Assembly: GCA_025929535.1 (NCBI GenBank)
Contig: JAICLZ010000004.1
Coordinates: 1 to 64,000, forward strand
From: Gemmatimonadaceae bacterium
GTDB taxonomy: Bacteria; Gemmatimonadota; Gemmatimonadetes; Gemmatimonadales; Gemmatimonadaceae
Reading direction: 5' to 3'
DNA length: 64,000 nt
Below, in pieces: positions 26,170 to 36,053 of this stretch; the stretch's first letter is position 1, and the number at the start of each line of letters is the position of its first letter. Both the position numbers and the translations under genes were made by a program. The notes beneath the pieces are model-generated. The model did no database searches, was not told the origin of the DNA, and saw only the letters and a list, made by a program, of their open reading frames with translations.

Positions 26170-28200
26170 ATGGCATCCGTTTTTCGTGCTCGCCGGCAGG
26201 TAGTGCGCGCGACCGTCGTCCGTCGATCTGCGCTGCCGATCGCCGTCGGGCTTCTGCTCACGGGCGCCTGCGCGCACTCCACACCATCGGCGATGGCGGG
26301 CGACGGTGCGTCGCCCAAGGTCAGCATGTCGGCCACGGCGCCCAATCCCGATCCTCGCGTCGGACTGAAGGCCGGTCTCATGGACGCGCAAGAGGCGGTA
26401 TGGAATCTCCACGTCCTCTCGCGCACGCAGCCGTCGCCCAAGTTCATGGGGATCACGAACTCCGACCTCGCCTTCACGGGACCGTACGCGATCCAGGGGA
26501 GCTACGCCGGCTATCAGGTGTGGGACATCTCGAACCCGAGCCATCCCGCCCTCAAGACGGCGTACTACTGCCCCGCCTCGCAGAGCGACGTGTCCGTGTA
26601 CAAGAATCTGCTCTTCGTTTCCGGTGAAGGACTCACCGGCCGCATCGACTGCGGCGGCGAGGGCGTGAAGGACACCGTGAGCAAGGAGCGCCTGCGCGGA
26701 CTCCGCATCTTCGACATCTCGGACATCTCGAATCCGAAGAACGTCGGCAACGTCCAGACGTGCCGCGGCTCGCACACCCACACCGCGCTGGTCGATCCCA
26801 AGGATCCGGACAACGTCTACATCTACATCTCGGGCTCCTCGCGCGTGCGCTCGCCGAACGAGCTTCCCGGCTGCTCGAGCGCCGATCCGAACGAGGATCC
26901 CAACTCGGCGCTCTTCCGCATCGAGGTCATCAAGGTGCCGCTCGCGCATCCCGAGCAGGCCGCGATCGTGAGCTCGCCGCGCATCTTCAACGATCTCACG
27001 AAGCCCGCTCGGCACGGCGAGTCCGAAGTGGACAAGGCGGAGAGCGCCAAGGAGGTTGCGGAGGCGAAGGCGAAGGGTGGATTCACCGCGACGATCTTCG
27101 GTGAGGAGCAGGTGCTGCCGTCGCGCTTCGTCAAGCCGATGCTCGACAGCGCCGTGAAGGCGCGCGGCGGAACAGGAGAGCCTACGGCTGCCGACAGCGC
27201 GGCCGTGCGAGCCGCCATTCCAGGGATGATCGCGAAGATGATCGGACCGCCGCCGGCGAATCCGAACGCGGGTCCAACGCAGTGCCACGACATCACGGTG
27301 TATCCGGAGATCGGGCTCGCGGGCGGCGCGTGCGAGGGCTACGGGCTGCTGCTCGACATCAGCGATCCCGCCCATCCCAAGCGTCTCGATGCCGCGTCCG
27401 ATTCGAACTTCTCGTACTGGCATTCGGCGACGTTCAACAACGATGGCACCAAGGTTCTGTTCAGCGATGAATGGGGCGGCGGTGGCCAGACCAAGTGCCG
27501 CGCCACGGACAAGCACGAGTGGGGCGCAGACGCGCTCTTCACGATCGACAACGACAAGCTCAAGTTCCAGAGCTACTACAAGATGCCGGCGCCGCAGACC
27601 AAGTTCGAGAATTGCGTGGCGCACAACGGCTCGCTCGTGCCGATCCCCGGCCGCGACGTGATGATTCAATCGTGGTATCAGGGCGGCCTTTCGGTCTTCG
27701 ACTGGACGGATGTCGCGCATCCGAAGGAGATCGCGTTCTTCGATCGCGGACCGGTGGACTCGACGCGCATGGCGAGCGGCGGATCGTGGTCGGTGTACTG
27801 GTACAACGGTGTGATGGTGAGCTCCGAGATCTCGCGCGGACTCGACGTCGTGGAGCTGACGCCGAGCGCGTTCATCTCGCAGAACGAGATCGATGCGGCG
27901 AAGTCGGTGAAGTGGGACTATCTCAACGTGCAGGGCCAGCGGAAGATCGTGTGGCCGCCGAGCTTTGCGCTCTCGGGCGCGTACCTCGACCAGCTCGAGC
28001 GCTCGCACGGGCTCGCGGCAGACAAGATCGCGGCAGCCCGGGCCGCACTGAAGAGCGCGGAAAAGGCATCGGGCTCCGCGCGGAGCACGGCGCTCACCCA
28101 GCTGGCGTCGCAGATCGATGCGGACGCGAGTGGGTCGAGCGATGGTGCGAAGGTGCAGAAGCTCTCCGAGTCGGTGAAGGCGCTGGCCGCTGGAGAGTAA
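26170..28200 (+). CDS. LVIVD-repeat beta-propeller lipoprotein
   Basis: A 676-residue exported protein with a lipobox (VGLLLTGAC) and GGAGG 8 nt before the ATG. The blades carry the LVIVD-type pattern: YQVWDISNPSHPALK, LRIFDISDISNPKNV, GLLLDISDPAHPKRLD and LSVFDWTDVAHPKEIAFF. Between the third and fourth visible blades is an Ala/Lys-rich insert of about 90 residues that includes KAESAKEVAEAKAKG. The C-terminal 70 residues are helical and Ala/Ser-rich. Such propellers are often found next to DUF305 proteins in this group, and here the two form an apparent operon. Ligand or partner unknown. Confidence 0.85.
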   Translation: MASVFRARRQVVRATVVRRSALPIAVGLLLTGACAHSTPSAMAGDGASPKVSMSATAPNPDPRVGLKAGLMDAQEAVWNLHVLSRTQPSPKFMGITNSDLAFTGPYAIQGSYAGYQVWDISNPSHPALKTAYYCPASQSDVSVYKNLLFVSGEGLTGRIDCGGEGVKDTVSKERLRGLRIFDISDISNPKNVGNVQTCRGSHTHTALVDPKDPDNVYIYISGSSRVRSPNELPGCSSADPNEDPNSALFRIEVIKVPLAHPEQAAIVSSPRIFNDLTKPARHGESEVDKAESAKEVAEAKAKGGFTATIFGEEQVLPSRFVKPMLDSAVKARGGTGEPTAADSAAVRAAIPGMIAKMIGPPPANPNAGPTQCHDITVYPEIGLAGGACEGYGLLLDISDPAHPKRLDAASDSNFSYWHSATFNNDGTKVLFSDEWGGGGQTKCRATDKHEWGADALFTIDNDKLKFQSYYKMPAPQTKFENCVAHNGSLVPIPGRDVMIQSWYQGGLSVFDWTDVAHPKEIAFFDRGPVDSTRMASGGSWSVYWYNGVMVSSEISRGLDVVELTPSAFISQNEIDAAKSVKWDYLNVQGQRKIVWPPSFALSGAYLDQLERSHGLAADKIAAARAALKSAEKASGSARSTALTQLASQIDADASGSSDGAKVQKLSESVKALAAGE

Positions 28201-28210
28201 GCGGGAAGGC

Positions 28211-28240
28211 GAGAGCGCTTCGTTCAGGCGAAGCGCTTTC
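28211..28240. terminator. Bidirectional hairpin between the LVIVD gene and the DUF2277 gene
   Basis: GAGAGCGCTTCG, a 6-nt loop and CGAAGCGCTTTC form a 12-bp stem with one G-T pair. It lies 10 nt after the LVIVD stop, and the stop codon of the convergent DUF2277 gene falls in the loop and 3' arm. Confidence 0.65.
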
Positions 28241-28490
28241 GCGACCGCTCCTGTGCCTTCCGTGCCTCTTCGGCGCGGTCGCGCGGAGCGGCGTTGGTCT
28301 GAAGCGATGCAAGCAGCGAACGGGCGGCGGCGGTGACTTCGTCGACCGCCCGTTCGAACACCTGCTCGTTGACCCGCGAGGGACGCGTCGTCCCACTCAG
28401 CTTGCGCACGAACTGCAGCGCGGAAGCGCGCACCTCATCATCGGTGGCGGGTGGCTCGAAATTCGCCAGCGTCTTGATGTTTCGGCACAT
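28224..28490 (-). CDS. DUF2277 family protein
   Basis: An 88-residue cytoplasmic protein. The start MCRNIKTLANFEPPATDDEV and the following ASALQFVRKLSGTTRPS are the defining DUF2277 sequence, normally found in stand-alone proteins of this size. Function is unknown. It is downstream of, and on the same strand as, the VOC gene, 30 nt after that gene's stop, so the two may share a transcript. Its own end overlaps a hairpin. Confidence 0.88.
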   Translation of the reverse strand: MCRNIKTLANFEPPATDDEVRASALQFVRKLSGTTRPSRVNEQVFERAVDEVTAAARSLLASLQTNAAPRDRAEEARKAQERSRKRFA

Positions 28491-28520
28491 GGGCTGTGCT
28501 CCTCTCTGCGAAAGATCGGC

Positions 28521-28898
28521 TCAAATGCGTTGGCTCACGGCAAGAATGTTTCCCTCGCTGTCCTTGAACCACGCGGTCCTCGCACCGCCTCCGGTCGCGA
28601 TGCCGTTCACCGTCTTGAAGCCTGGCGAATCGTAGTCCTCGAACACGACGCCGTGCTTTCTCAGGTCGGCCATCTCCGCATCCAGATCGGACACGTCCCA
28701 GAATGCGGTGCTCGCCTTGTTCGTGCCTGCGCCGCCGGACGTGTACGCGAAGAAGCGTGAGCCCTTCCCCGATTCGTACATGACGCCGGCGTCGTTGGTA
28801 CCGATGGGACGGAAACCCAACTTCCCCTCGTAGAACTCGCGCGCACGCGCCAGATCCGAGACCGGAACATACGCGATGATCTGCGATGCGCTCAACAT
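28521..28898 (-). CDS. VOC (glyoxalase/bleomycin-resistance fold) family protein
   Basis: A single-domain 125-residue vicinal-oxygen-chelate protein: IIAYVPVSDLARAREFYEGK opens the first beta-alpha-beta-beta-beta unit, and the second ends with TAWFKDSEGNILAVSQ. Members include glyoxalases, dioxygenases and drug-binding proteins; the substrate here cannot be assigned. I chose the ATG at 28898, preceded by AGGAGG at good spacing; the track start 56 codons upstream has no support. Confidence 0.88.
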   Translation of the reverse strand: MLSASQIIAYVPVSDLARAREFYEGKLGFRPIGTNDAGVMYESGKGSRFFAYTSGGAGTNKASTAFWDVSDLDAEMADLRKHGVVFEDYDSPGFKTVNGIATGGGARTAWFKDSEGNILAVSQRI

Positions 28899-29088
28899 GA
28901 TGGTGCCTCCTGAAATGGTCGCGAAACGAGCGTGCGAATGCGAATTACGGAATTTCCATCGGGAATCGGGACAGTGGCAGTGCGCATCCGCCGGTCCTGC
29001 GATTTGCTTGCCGGAGCGTTGCGCTCGAGCGCTGGAATCGGCATCCTCGATCAGTACGCTTCGCACGCCACGTCCGGGGCAACCTCAT

Positions 29089-29544
29089 ATGAAGCAACTC
29101 ATTCGTTCGGCCGTCGTTCTCGCCTGCGCCGCGGGCCTCGTCGCCGCGCACACACCCGCGGCTGCAAACCCGTGGACGATACTCGTCAGTGGCGGACCAT
29201 ATGCGGGCACGTACCACGCAAAAGCCGATGAGGTCATCTGCTTCTACGCAAAGGATCACGACACGTATGCGGCGACGTTCAGGGACTTCAAGGCGAATAC
29301 CCCCCGCAGTTTGGCCGAGGGCGGGATCATGGTCGATAAACCCTACGTCGCGGGAGCGAAGAAGGGCGATCTTCAAGTGGCGTTCGGCACCGACGACAAG
29401 CGCTCGATCTCCTACGATGTCCACGCCGTCCCCGTCACACTGACGCTGAAAGGCAAAGGCGCCGATCTCGCGGGCGTCGCGAAGACGAAGGACGGCGTAT
29501 CGCTGCAGATCACCGCGAGCTGCGCAGAGACGGACAAGGTCTAA
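29089..29544 (+). CDS. Small secreted protein, unknown function
   Basis: A 151-residue protein with a clear signal peptide (MKQLIRSAVVLACAAGLVAAHTPAAA). The mature part starts NPWTILVSGGPYAGTYHAKA and looks beta-rich, with a Cys near each end (VICFYAKD and TASCAET) that could form a disulfide. I recognise no family. It is divergent from the VOC gene and convergent with the ABC-F gene. Confidence 0.65.
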   Translation: MKQLIRSAVVLACAAGLVAAHTPAAANPWTILVSGGPYAGTYHAKADEVICFYAKDHDTYAATFRDFKANTPRSLAEGGIMVDKPYVAGAKKGDLQVAFGTDDKRSISYDVHAVPVTLTLKGKGADLAGVAKTKDGVSLQITASCAETDKV

Positions 29545-29576
29545 CCGCCTTCGACTGGCGCACACGAATCGCGCGA

Positions 29577-31478
29577 TCAACCCGCGGCGATCGTCTCGAG
29601 CTCTTCCCAACGCGAGATACGCAATTCGATCTCGCTCTCGATTGCTGCGAGTCGCGTCTTTGCCGCCACCGTCGCAGCGCCGTTACGCAGTAGTGTCGGA
29701 TCGGCGAGCGATGCGTACACGTCCTCGCGCTCGCGCTCGAGTGCATCGATGGAGTCCGGAAGCGACGCGAGCTCGCTCGTCTCCCTGAACGTGAGCTTGC
29801 GCTTCCGCTCGGGAGCTGCGGATGGGGCGCGCGCGGTGCGCACCGCAGGCGACGCCTTCACCGCCTGTCGCGATTCGCTCGAGCGCGCGCGCTGCCGAAC
29901 CCAGTCCGAGTAGCCGCCCACGAACTCGCCCACCTTTCCTTTTCCCTCGAGCACGAGCGTGCTCGTCACCACGTGGTCGAGAAACTCGCGATCGTGGCTC
30001 ACCACCAGCAGCGTCCCCGAAAACTCGAGCAGCAGGTCCTCCAGCAGATCGAGTGTCTCGATGTCGAGATCGTTCGTGGGCTCATCGAGCACGAGCACGT
30101 TGAAGCGTCGCGTGAACAGCCGCGCGAGCAGCAGCCGGTTTCGCTCGCCTCCGCTCAGCGCGCGCACCGGCGTGCGCGCGCGATCGGGCGCGAAGAGAAA
30201 GTCCTGCAGGTAGCCCAGCACGTGCTTGCGGTTGTCGCCGATCTCCACGAACTCCGCGCCCGCTGCGATGCTGCCGAACACGGTCTCATCCGGATCGAGC
30301 GTCTCGCGCAGCTGATCGAAGTACGCGATCTCGAGATTCGTGCCGAGCCGCACGGTGCCGCTGTCGGGCGCGAGCTCGCCGAGCAGGAGCCGCAGCAACG
30401 TCGTCTTCCCCGATCCGTTCGGGCCGATCACACCAACGCGATCGCCGCGCGTGATCGTCGTCGAGAAATCGGCGATGATCGTGCGGTTCCCGCGCGCGAA
30501 GCTCACGCGCCTCGCCTCCGCGACGAGCCGTCCCGATCGCTCGGCCTCCTGCGCCTGGAGCTGCACCGTTCCCGTGCGCTCGCGCCGCCGGCCGCGCTCC
30601 ACACGCAGCGCCTCGAGCGAGCGCACGCGCCCCTCGTTGCGCGTGCGCCGCGCCTGGATCCCGGTGCGAATCCACACCTCCTCCTTCGCCAGCTTCCTGT
30701 CGAACTCCTCCCATGCACGCGCCTCGGCCTCGAGCGACGCCTCCTTTCGCTCGAGATACGCGTCGTAGTCGCTCCCCCAGTCCACGAGTCTTCCGCGATC
30801 GAGCTCGATGATGCGCGTGGCCACACGTCGCAGGAAGGCGCGATCGTGGGTGACGAAGAGAAGCGTCGTGCCGCGCTCGAGGAGAAACGCCTCGAGCCAC
30901 TCGATGGCGTCCACATCGAGATGGTTCGTGGGCTCATCGAGCAGCAAGACATCGGGCTCGCGCACGAGCGCGCGCGCGAGCAGAATCTGTCGCTTCGTGC
31001 CGCCCGACGCCCCGGCGAACGCTGCATCCGCATCGAGCCCGAGGTGGATGAGCACCGTCTCCACGCGCGTATTCACCTGCCAGGCGCTCGCGCCGTCCAG
31101 CGCGTGATGAAGGCGATCGAGCTCTCGCAGCGCAGCGGGCGTGGCGCTCTCGCTCACGCGATGGCTCGCCTGATGATAGCGCGCGAGGAGCAGCCCAACC
31201 TCGCCCAGCCCTTGGGCAACGACATCGAAGGTGGTCCCGGCGATATCTGCGGGCACCTCCTGCTCGAGCCGCGTCACGGTGATCCCCGTCTGTCGTATGA
31301 TCTCACCGCTGTCGGGCGCGATGGTGCCGTCGAGCAGCTTCATCACGGTGCTCTTGCCTGCACCATTGCGCCCGAGCAGAGACACGCGCTCGCCGCGCTC
31401 GATGGCGAAGCGCGCGTGGTCGAGCACCGCCGGCCCACCGAACGCGATCCCGACGTCCTGCATGACCAGCAAAGCCAT
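29577..31478 (-). CDS. ABC-F family ATPase (Uup-like)
   Basis: Soluble ATPase with two ABC domains and no membrane segments. ABC-F proteins act on ribosomes, or in Uup's case also on DNA-related processes. Walker A motifs are GRNGAGKST and GPNGSGKTT; ABC signatures are ASGGTKRQ and LSGGERNR; each domain has an LLDEPTNHLD or VLDEPTNDLD Walker B. The inter-domain linker is charged (EARAWEEFDRKLAKEEVW, then RRTRNEGRVRSLEALR), and a C-terminal helical extension (LPDSIDALEREREDVYASLA) matches Uup rather than EttA. Start at 31478, only 2 nt after the stop of the PLP decarboxylase, so expression is coupled. 633 residues. Confidence 0.92.
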   Translation of the reverse strand: MALLVMQDVGIAFGGPAVLDHARFAIERGERVSLLGRNGAGKSTVMKLLDGTIAPDSGEIIRQTGITVTRLEQEVPADIAGTTFDVVAQGLGEVGLLLARYHQASHRVSESATPAALRELDRLHHALDGASAWQVNTRVETVLIHLGLDADAAFAGASGGTKRQILLARALVREPDVLLLDEPTNHLDVDAIEWLEAFLLERGTTLLFVTHDRAFLRRVATRIIELDRGRLVDWGSDYDAYLERKEASLEAEARAWEEFDRKLAKEEVWIRTGIQARRTRNEGRVRSLEALRVERGRRRERTGTVQLQAQEAERSGRLVAEARRVSFARGNRTIIADFSTTITRGDRVGVIGPNGSGKTTLLRLLLGELAPDSGTVRLGTNLEIAYFDQLRETLDPDETVFGSIAAGAEFVEIGDNRKHVLGYLQDFLFAPDRARTPVRALSGGERNRLLLARLFTRRFNVLVLDEPTNDLDIETLDLLEDLLLEFSGTLLVVSHDREFLDHVVTSTLVLEGKGKVGEFVGGYSDWVRQRARSSESRQAVKASPAVRTARAPSAAPERKRKLTFRETSELASLPDSIDALEREREDVYASLADPTLLRNGAATVAAKTRLAAIESEIELRISRWEELETIAAG

Positions 31479-31480
31479 CG

Positions 31481-32947
31481 CTACCGCTCCGCCAGCACGA
31501 GTGCCTCGCGCGAGAGCTCTTCGAGCATCGCGCAGAGATGTCCGCGCTTGGTGCGCGAATTCATCACCGTGACGCGAAGCACGCGACGATCGCCCAGCAC
31601 GGTGGTCGTGATCCACCCGTGCCCCGCCCGATTGTAGCGCATGCGCAGATCGAGATTAACCGCGTCGAGCGCACCGTCACCGAGCGATCGGTCGCCCACC
31701 CAGCGAAAGCACAGGATGTTCGTTTCCGGCTCGTGCATCGCCACGAAATCGTCACGGGCTGCGATCAACTCGTGGAGCGCGCGCGCGGAATCGCAGAGCA
31801 CATCGTACAGCGCGGCCAGTCCCGACACGCCGTAGCGCTGAATCCCGACCCACACCTTGATTGCGTCCGCTCTCCGCGAGCACAGGAAGCTGCGCGTGCC
31901 CTGATCCCACACACGCTCGTCGCGCGCACCGTGGAAGAGGTAGGGCGCATGCTGCGAGAACGCCTGCGCGAGGTCGGCTTCGTCGCGCACGAGCAGCATC
32001 CCGGCGGCGAGCGGCATGAGCATCATCTTGTGCGCATCCCAGGCGAGCGAGCGCGCGTACGCGAGCCCGCGCACGCGGTGCCGGTGTGCCGGCGAGAGCA
32101 GCGCGGAGGCGCCGTGCGCGCCGTCCACGTGCAGCCAGATGCCGCGCGCCTCGCACAGCTCGCCGATGGCTGCGAGATCGTCGAACGACCCGGTGGCCGT
32201 CGAGCCGGCCGTTGCCACCACGGCCATCACGTTCGTGCCCGCTCCTGCGAGCGAATCGAGCATTTCTCTCAGTGCCGAAATATCCATCTTCCAGTTGCGC
32301 GACGGCACCGCCAGAGCGCTGCGTCCCCCGAGCCCGAGCTGCGCCACCGCGCGCGTGACGCAGTAGTGCGCGTGCTCGCCGCACAGCACCACAGGCGGCT
32401 CGTCGCCAACTCCCTTCTCCCACGCAGCCGGCATCGCATACGCGCGCGCCGCCAGCAACGCCGAGAACGTCGCCTCCGTTCCGCCGGACGTGAATGTCCC
32501 GCCAGCCTCGTCCCCCCATCCGATCAGCCGTGTGAGCGCGCGCACGAGCTGCGCCTCTATGACCGTCGCGGTCGGCGACATCTCCCAGATCGCCGTCGAC
32601 TGATTGAGTGCACCGATCAGCGACTCGCTCCACACCGCCGCCGGAAGCGGCGCGGCCACCTGATGGCCGAGCGACATCGGATGCATGAGCTGATTGGCGT
32701 CGGCAATGACATCGGTGGCCAGCCGTCGAACGATGTCCGCCAGCGGCTTTCCCTCCCCTGGAAGCGCATCGGCGAACCGCGCGGCCAGCTCCCCGGCGGT
32801 CCTGGGCGTCGACACCTGCCCGTCGCCGTCGCGAGTGGCGGAAAAGTATCCCGCGATCAGATCGACGAAGAGCGCCCCGGACGCGGAGCTCATGTCTTCC
32901 TCGAGGGCCTCGAGGGCGGCGGCGGACCGATCCAGCTGTGCGGACAC
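31481..32947 (-). CDS. PLP-dependent group II amino-acid decarboxylase
   Basis: Fold-type I enzyme that decarboxylates an amino acid to an amine; homologues act on aspartate, glutamate, 2,4-diaminobutyrate or aromatic residues. Visible are [17 protein letters not shown] (phosphate-binding), [12 protein letters not shown] (the Asp that contacts the PLP ring nitrogen), and [13 protein letters not shown], containing the PLP lysine. About 488 residues from a GTG at 32947; an internal ATG at 32893 has a better Shine-Dalgarno (GAGGA) and may be the true start (470 residues). The downstream ABC-F gene is coupled to it. Substrate specificity is not decidable here. Confidence 0.9.
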   Translation of the reverse strand: MSAQLDRSAAALEALEEDMSSASGALFVDLIAGYFSATRDGDGQVSTPRTAGELAARFADALPGEGKPLADIVRRLATDVIADANQLMHPMSLGHQVAAPLPAAVWSESLIGALNQSTAIWEMSPTATVIEAQLVRALTRLIGWGDEAGGTFTSGGTEATFSALLAARAYAMPAAWEKGVGDEPPVVLCGEHAHYCVTRAVAQLGLGGRSALAVPSRNWKMDISALREMLDSLAGAGTNVMAVVATAGSTATGSFDDLAAIGELCEARGIWLHVDGAHGASALLSPAHRHRVRGLAYARSLAWDAHKMMLMPLAAGMLLVRDEADLAQAFSQHAPYLFHGARDERVWDQGTRSFLCSRRADAIKVWVGIQRYGVSGLAALYDVLCDSARALHELIAARDDFVAMHEPETNILCFRWVGDRSLGDGALDAVNLDLRMRYNRAGHGWITTTVLGDRRVLRVTVMNSRTKRGHLCAMLEELSREALVLAER

Positions 32948-33092
32948 GCGAGGGCTCGTACGTTGAGGGTGATGTGCGCGGTGACTCGCAGGGAAATCTA
33001 CTCGCGAGGCGGCGTTGACAATCGCAGTCGCCCCACTCTTGCATTACGACCACGTGGATGCCCGGCCCACGCCCAGCTCGAGGAGACGGACA

Positions 33093-33479
33093 ATGCAGAT
33101 CGCTCACATCATCATTGCTCCGCTGGGAGCTGCCGCACGGTGCCTCGTGCTCGCACTCGCGGTCGCATCGCTCGGATGCCGAAGCGGGCGTGCGGCGCGC
33201 AACGCGAACGATGGCCCGGTGCGCACGACGATCGACGTGCAGAACGAGGACTTCAACGACATGACGGTGTACGTGCTCGTGAACGGCTCGCGCACCAGGC
33301 TCGGCATCGCGAACGGCAACAAGACCACCGTGTTGACGATTCCGGAATACCTCCTCAGCGGCACCACGTTCCTGCGCTTCGTCGCGAGCCCGATCGGCGG
33401 CAATCGCACGCCGGTGAGCGAGGAGGTGGACGTCAGTCCCGGCGATCAGCTCGTAATGGTGATTCGCCCCGGTGGCTGA
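33093..33479 (+). CDS. Small lipoprotein, unknown function
   Basis: A 128-residue lipoprotein with AGGAG 7 nt before the ATG. The signal ends in lipobox VASLGC. The mature part has a basic stretch ([10 protein letters not shown]) and then a compact beta-sandwich-like domain ([35 protein letters not shown]). I recognise no named family. Its stop overlaps the preferred GTG start of the UvrA gene by 8 nt, so the two probably share a message. Confidence 0.68.
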   Translation: MQIAHIIIAPLGAAARCLVLALAVASLGCRSGRAARNANDGPVRTTIDVQNEDFNDMTVYVLVNGSRTRLGIANGNKTTVLTIPEYLLSGTTFLRFVASPIGGNRTPVSEEVDVSPGDQLVMVIRPGG

Positions 33480-36033
33480 TCCGCGCATGGCAAGACCGAA
33501 TCCGTACTCGCGTACCGCGCCGGTGAAGGATTCCACCGGCTTCGTGCACGTGCGCGGCGCCCGCGAACACAATCTCAAGAACATCGACGTGGAGATTCCG
33601 CGCGACGCGCTCGTGGTGTTCACGGGCGTCTCGGGCTCCGGAAAATCGTCGCTCGCCTTCGGAACGCTCTACGCGGAGGCGCAGCGCCGGTATCTCGAAT
33701 CGGTGTCGCCGTACGCACGCCGGCTCTTCCACCAGATGGCCGTGCCCGAGGTGGACGAGGTGGACGGGCTGCCTCCGGCCGTCGCGCTCCAGCAGCAACG
33801 CGGCTCGCCCACCACGCGCTCCTCGGTGGGCAGCGTCACGACGCTCTCGAATCTCCTGCGCATGCTCTATTCGCGCGCCGGACACTACCCGCCGAAGCAG
33901 GAGCATCTCGAGGCGGAGGCATTCTCGCCCAACACGCCCGCGGGTGCGTGCCCGCGCTGCCACGGGCTCGGACGCGTGTACGAGGTGACCGAACGATCGA
34001 TGGTGCCCGACGACTCGCTCACCATTCGCCAGCGCGCGATCGCCGCGTGGCCCACGGCGTGGCAGGGGCAGAATCTGCGAGACATCCTCGTCACGATGGG
34101 CTACGATGTGGACAAACCGTGGCGCGAGCTTCCGAAAAAGGAGCGCGACTGGCTGCTCTTCACCGATGAGCAGCCCACCGTGCCCGTGTACGCGGGGTAC
34201 ACGCCAGCCGAGGTGCGTCGAGCGCTCAAGCGGAAGGAAGAGCCGAGCTACATGGGCACCTTCACCGGCGCGCGCCGGTACGTGCTGCAGACCTTCGCCA
34301 ACACCGAGAGCGCGTCGATGAAGCGGCGCGTTTCCCAGTACATGGAGAGCACCGAATGCCCGCTCTGCCACGGCAAGCGGCTGCGCCTCGAATCGCTCTC
34401 CGTCACCTTCGCGGGCTACGACATTTCCGACATTTCTGCGCTGCCACTCAAGAAGCTCGCGCAGATCATGCAGCCCTATGCGAATGGCACGGCCGCGGGC
34501 CACGAGAAGCTCGAGGCGCAGCATCCCGAGAGGGCGCTGGTCACGCTCCGCATTGCGCAGGACCTGTGTGCACGGCTTTCCGTGCTTCTGGATCTCGGCC
34601 TCTCGTATGTCTCGCTCGGACGCAGCACACCCACACTGTCGCCGGGCGAGCTCCAGCGGCTTCGCCTCGCCACGCAGGTGCGCTCGAATCTGTTCGGCGT
34701 CGTCTACGTGCTCGACGAGCCCTCCGCCGGGCTGCACCCCGCGGATACCGAGGCGCTGCTGGTTGCGCTCGAGCGGCTCAAGGGATCGGGCAACTCGCTG
34801 TTCGTCGTCGAGCACGATCTCGATGTCATTCGCCGCGCGGACTGGATCGTGGACGTGGGCCCCGCAGCCGGTGAGAACGGCGGCCACGTGCTGTACAGCG
34901 GCCCGCCCGCAGGGCTCGCGGCCATCGAGGCCTCGCAAACGCGCCGGCATCTCTTCGGCAACTACGTGCTGCCGCCGCGCACGCCGCGCGCGCCCGCGGC
35001 ATGGCTCGAGCTCGAGAACGTCACGCGCAACAATCTCGACAGGCTCGATGTGCGCTTCCCGATCGGCGTGCTCACGACGGTCACCGGCGTCTCGGGCTCC
35101 GGCAAATCGAGCCTCGTGAGCCAGGCGCTCGTGGAGCTGGTTGCCGCGCAGCTCGGACACGAGCTTCCGGAGGAGTCGGACGAAGCCGAGGAGCTCGAGC
35201 GCTCGGCGCCGGTCACACTCGATGGATGCATCAAGTCGGGAATGGAGCACATCAAGCGGCTCGTGCGCGTGGATCAGAAGCCGATCGGCCGCACGCCGCG
35301 CTCGAATCTGGCCACCTACACGGGTCTTTTCGACCACGTGCGCAAACTCTTCGCGGCAACGAAAGCCGCGAAGGCGCGGCACTACGACGCGGGACGCTTC
35401 TCCTTCAACGTTGCCAAGGGCCGCTGCGATACCTGCGACGGTGAAGGCTTCGTGATGGTCGAGCTGTTGTTCCTGCCGAGCGTGTACGCGCCCTGCCCCA
35501 CCTGTCATGGTGCGCGGTACAACGCGAAGACGCTCGAGATCCAGTATCGCGGAAGGAACATTGCCGAAGTGCTCGGAATGACGGTTGACGATGCCTGGTC
35601 CTTCTTCGAGGGCGAAACGGCGCTCGTGCGCTCGCTCGGCGTCGTCCGCGAGGTCGGGCTGGGCTATCTGCGATTGGGGCAGCCCGCCACGGAGCTCTCG
35701 GGCGGCGAGGCACAGCGCATCAAGCTCGCGACCGAGCTGCAGCGGCAGCAGCGTGGCCACACGTTATATGTTCTCGATGAGCCGACCACCGGATTGCACC
35801 CGTCGGATGTGGAGAAGCTGATGCTGCAGCTCGACGGACTCGTCGAATCCGGCAACACGGTGATCGTGGTGGAGCACGACATGCGCGTGGTCGCCGGAAG
35901 CGATTGGGTCATCGACATGGGCCCCGGCGCCGGCGACGAGGGCGGGCGCATCGTTGCGGAGGGTACGCCCGCCGCGGTTGCGCGCGCGAGCGGAAGCCGC
36001 ACGGCACCGTTTCTCGCGCGCTTTCTCGGCTGA
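33472..36033 (+). CDS. UvrA-like excinuclease ATPase, class II (UvrA2)
   Basis: Dimeric ABC-type ATPase of the UvrA family. [20 protein letters not shown] and [16 protein letters not shown] give the N-terminal Walker [12 protein letters not shown] the first Walker B, and [16 protein letters not shown] plus [17 protein letters not shown] the second half. Zinc-module cysteines are present: [16 protein letters not shown], and CDTCDGEG with CPTCHG. The 853 residues are about 90 shorter than canonical UvrA, consistent with class II proteins that lack the UvrB-binding domain. Such paralogues are linked to drug self-resistance or DNA-damage tolerance. GTG 33472 and ATG 33487 are both possible starts. 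Confidence 0.88.
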   Translation: MADPRMARPNPYSRTAPVKDSTGFVHVRGAREHNLKNIDVEIPRDALVVFTGVSGSGKSSLAFGTLYAEAQRRYLESVSPYARRLFHQMAVPEVDEVDGLPPAVALQQQRGSPTTRSSVGSVTTLSNLLRMLYSRAGHYPPKQEHLEAEAFSPNTPAGACPRCHGLGRVYEVTERSMVPDDSLTIRQRAIAAWPTAWQGQNLRDILVTMGYDVDKPWRELPKKERDWLLFTDEQPTVPVYAGYTPAEVRRALKRKEEPSYMGTFTGARRYVLQTFANTESASMKRRVSQYMESTECPLCHGKRLRLESLSVTFAGYDISDISALPLKKLAQIMQPYANGTAAGHEKLEAQHPERALVTLRIAQDLCARLSVLLDLGLSYVSLGRSTPTLSPGELQRLRLATQVRSNLFGVVYVLDEPSAGLHPADTEALLVALERLKGSGNSLFVVEHDLDVIRRADWIVDVGPAAGENGGHVLYSGPPAGLAAIEASQTRRHLFGNYVLPPRTPRAPAAWLELENVTRNNLDRLDVRFPIGVLTTVTGVSGSGKSSLVSQALVELVAAQLGHELPEESDEAEELERSAPVTLDGCIKSGMEHIKRLVRVDQKPIGRTPRSNLATYTGLFDHVRKLFAATKAAKARHYDAGRFSFNVAKGRCDTCDGEGFVMVELLFLPSVYAPCPTCHGARYNAKTLEIQYRGRNIAEVLGMTVDDAWSFFEGETALVRSLGVVREVGLGYLRLGQPATELSGGEAQRIKLATELQRQQRGHTLYVLDEPTTGLHPSDVEKLMLQLDGLVESGNTVIVVEHDMRVVAGSDWVIDMGPGAGDEGGRIVAEGTPAAVARASGSRTAPFLARFLG

Positions 36034-36053
36034 GCCGCCGTGGGCACCATCGC

